Source: an uncultured Lachnoclostridium sp.
Lineage (GTDB): Bacteria > Bacillota > Clostridia > Lachnospirales > Lachnospiraceae
Assembly (NCBI GenBank): GCA_905212635.1
Contig: CAJMFH010000013.1
Location: forward strand, 4,136-68,135
DNA: 64,000 nucleotides
Reading direction: 5' to 3'
The translations under genes and the position numbers were made by a program. Under the pieces are notes generated by a model. The model searched no databases. It was given only the letters and a program-made list of their open reading frames with translations, and was not told where the DNA came from. Of this stretch, positions 62,773 through 64,000 are shown one piece after another. Positions within the stretch are counted from its first letter, which is position 1. Each line of letters opens with the position of its first letter.

Positions 62773-63954
62773 ATGAAAGACTTTATTAATGTCTATATAA
62801 CTGAATATGGCTTTGGCATTGATGAAGTTTCTGAAGAAACTCTTGATAGTTCTCAGATAGATTTGTATCGGTGTTATAGAAAGAATCCCAATGAATTTTT
62901 CTTTAAACTTGCTTTTCTGAGTAAATTTAAGAGTTCGATTTCTCTTGGATTTTTGCAACATTTAGCAAAACAGTTTTTGAGAAGAGTTCTTGATTCAGAA
63001 GGACTTAATTTTGGAATAGTTACATACACACAAATGTCTATTCCGGAAATAGAAGCATTAATGCCTTATGTACCTATGATTATTGGGCATGAGTTTATTG
63101 ATTCTTCTTGGATTTTAAATCAACAGTTTAAGTTTAATGAACTATTAAAACAAGAAATAGAAATTTCTGGAAAGGAGCCAATTGAGTATCTTATTTCAAA
63201 GGGAATTGATTTAGTTATCCCTTCGCGCATTTATTTTCATCTTGTGGAGAATATGGAAAAAACAGAGTATCCCTTTGCTTTTTTAGCAACATATACTGCA
63301 AAGCATGGAAATAAAATAGTTCATTTTCCATTAAAGAATGCATTATCAGAGTTTAGGGACAACACAAAAGCACTTGATTTGCTTATTTCAAGTTTAAATA
63401 AGGCAGCAAGGGAGAGTGTATTTATTACAAAGTATCTGGAAAGTGGAGATATTTATTTTCCGGTAAAAATGAGTGAAGAGGATGCTTATTCATTTTTAAA
63501 AGAAGTCGATATTTTCGAAAAATGTGGAATAGTATGTAGAATTCCAAAGTGGTACACAGAATCTCAATCGAAGATTCTTATAGATATGGATGAGAAAATG
63601 TTCTTTTCAGGAGGATATCTAAGTCAAGCAAAGTTAAATTATTTTTCGCCAAATCTTGTATATAAAGGTGTTGAAATATCTGTAGAAGACGCAAAAACAC
63701 TATTAGAACAAAAGGAAGGTCTTGAATTTATAAAAGGGCGTTGGGTAGATAATGATCACCATGAACTTAAAATGCTACTTGATGAATATGAATTATATTC
63801 GGGTGATGGAACTACACTTTTGGAGATATTAAGGTCTAAGGCAGGAATAAATGCTTCAGATACAGAATGTCCTATATGTGTAGAGTTTACTAGAGAAGAT
63901 TGGCTACAACGATATATTGGAAAGTGTTTTGAACAATCTAAACAATCTAAATGA
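62773..63954 (+). CDS. SNF2-helicase-associated-like protein, lacking the helicase domain
   Basis: 393 residues. The second half (SGGYLSQAKLNYFSPNLVYKGVEISVEDAKTLLEQKEGLEFIKGRWVDND) resembles the DUF3670-type region that stands before the SNF2 ATPase in bacterial helicase proteins. There is no Walker A or DEAH motif, and the frame stops right where the ATPase would begin. Either the helicase is a separate downstream gene outside the window or the gene is truncated. A TATAAT box (62656-62661) and AAGG before the ATG support expression. AT-rich compared with its left neighbours, suggesting the start of an acquired region, perhaps a defence island. Confidence 0.5.
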   Translation: MKDFINVYITEYGFGIDEVSEETLDSSQIDLYRCYRKNPNEFFFKLAFLSKFKSSISLGFLQHLAKQFLRRVLDSEGLNFGIVTYTQMSIPEIEALMPYVPMIIGHEFIDSSWILNQQFKFNELLKQEIEISGKEPIEYLISKGIDLVIPSRIYFHLVENMEKTEYPFAFLATYTAKHGNKIVHFPLKNALSEFRDNTKALDLLISSLNKAARESVFITKYLESGDIYFPVKMSEEDAYSFLKEVDIFEKCGIVCRIPKWYTESQSKILIDMDEKMFFSGGYLSQAKLNYFSPNLVYKGVEISVEDAKTLLEQKEGLEFIKGRWVDNDHHELKMLLDEYELYSGDGTTLLEILRSKAGINASDTECPICVEFTREDWLQRYIGKCFEQSKQSK

Positions 63955-64000
63955 AGAGTCTAATCCCCCAGCTATGCTGGGGAGAATGGAGTAAGCGGAA
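63951..64000 (+). other. Right-edge segment: overlapping ATG and GC-rich hairpin
   Basis: The TGA of the preceding gene overlaps an ATG at 63951 (ATGA) whose frame stays open to the window end (MKSLIPQLCWGEWSKR). The same bases contain the hairpin CCCCAGC-TAT-GCTGGGG at 63966-63982. Either a coupled next gene starts here, or the hairpin is a structural element such as one CRISPR-type repeat; one unit cannot decide. Confidence 0.3.

Noticed and set aside
63951..64000. CRISPR array at the right edge
   Set aside because: Only one hairpin unit is visible, no second repeat and no cas gene; kept only as an observation.

Overview
The window reads as a chromosome segment of an anaerobic, spore-forming Firmicute, most probably of the family Lachnospiraceae. 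The pointers are Spo0A with upstream 0A boxes, a bifunctional Rel, oxygen-independent HemZ, a Phe-type T-box, Lachnospiraceae-type small proteins (DUF6171- and DUF6142-like), a GH51 arabinofuranosidase and the order rel - MBL - hemZ - hisS - aspS. No species is assigned.

Layout. 1-1783: a mosaic protein open at the left edge (superoxide-reductase-like middle, TipAS-like tail) and an AraC/GyrI-like regulator. 1791-7350: a LysR gene facing leuCD across an array of about six 64-bp tandem repeats and a long leader, then a pyridoxal-type kinase and a dGTPase. 7331-12722: a metallo-beta-lactamase-fold protein and an AraC regulator divergent from a two-gene ABC exporter-type pair (siderophore-transporter-like). 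12820-16169: a MetE-like methyltransferase, a DUF4143-type ATPase with a palindrome over its -35 box, a 55-residue membrane peptide and a small anchored protein. 16280-23526: an acetyltransferase plus three tandem paralogous lipoproteins. 23750-27880: LysR, flavodoxin, carboxymuconolactone-decarboxylase/cupin fusion, arabinofuranosidase, small Cys protein. 27898-34047: T-box-pheST, VanZ-like and DUF6142-like membrane proteins, an AP2-domain protein, GreA. 34048-36448: an AT-rich accessory stretch. 36456-40414: two MATE efflux genes, one under a BmrR-like MerR regulator. 40496-45807: GPH sugar symporter, HAD hydrolase, GH3 hexosaminidase, then a secreted SGNH hydrolase. 45804-47600: mntP and its yybP-ykoY manganese riboswitch embedded in a pile of repeats. 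47697-62547: core genes (NlpC/P60, Spo0A, Rel, HemZ, HisS, AspS, GalM, chromate-transporter-like, hemolysin III, FabV). 62773-end: an AT-rich fragment resembling the N-terminal part of an SNF2-helicase-associated protein.

The most interesting signal is a roughly 190-bp non-autonomous mobile element present as four near-complete copies (23523-23715, 36497-36689, 46468-46658, 46669-46858) and one remnant. It has 13-bp terminal inverted repeats beginning GTAA, an 8-bp target duplication (exact for one copy, 7/8 for another), and an internal stem whose two arms change together between copies while the loop stays nearly constant. Two insertions lie between a regulatory device and its gene: between a MerR-type 19-bp-spacer promoter and the MATE gene, and between the Mn riboswitch terminator and mntP. 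A third supplies the stop codon of a lipoprotein gene. Two further long inverted-repeat elements sit beside the riboswitch.
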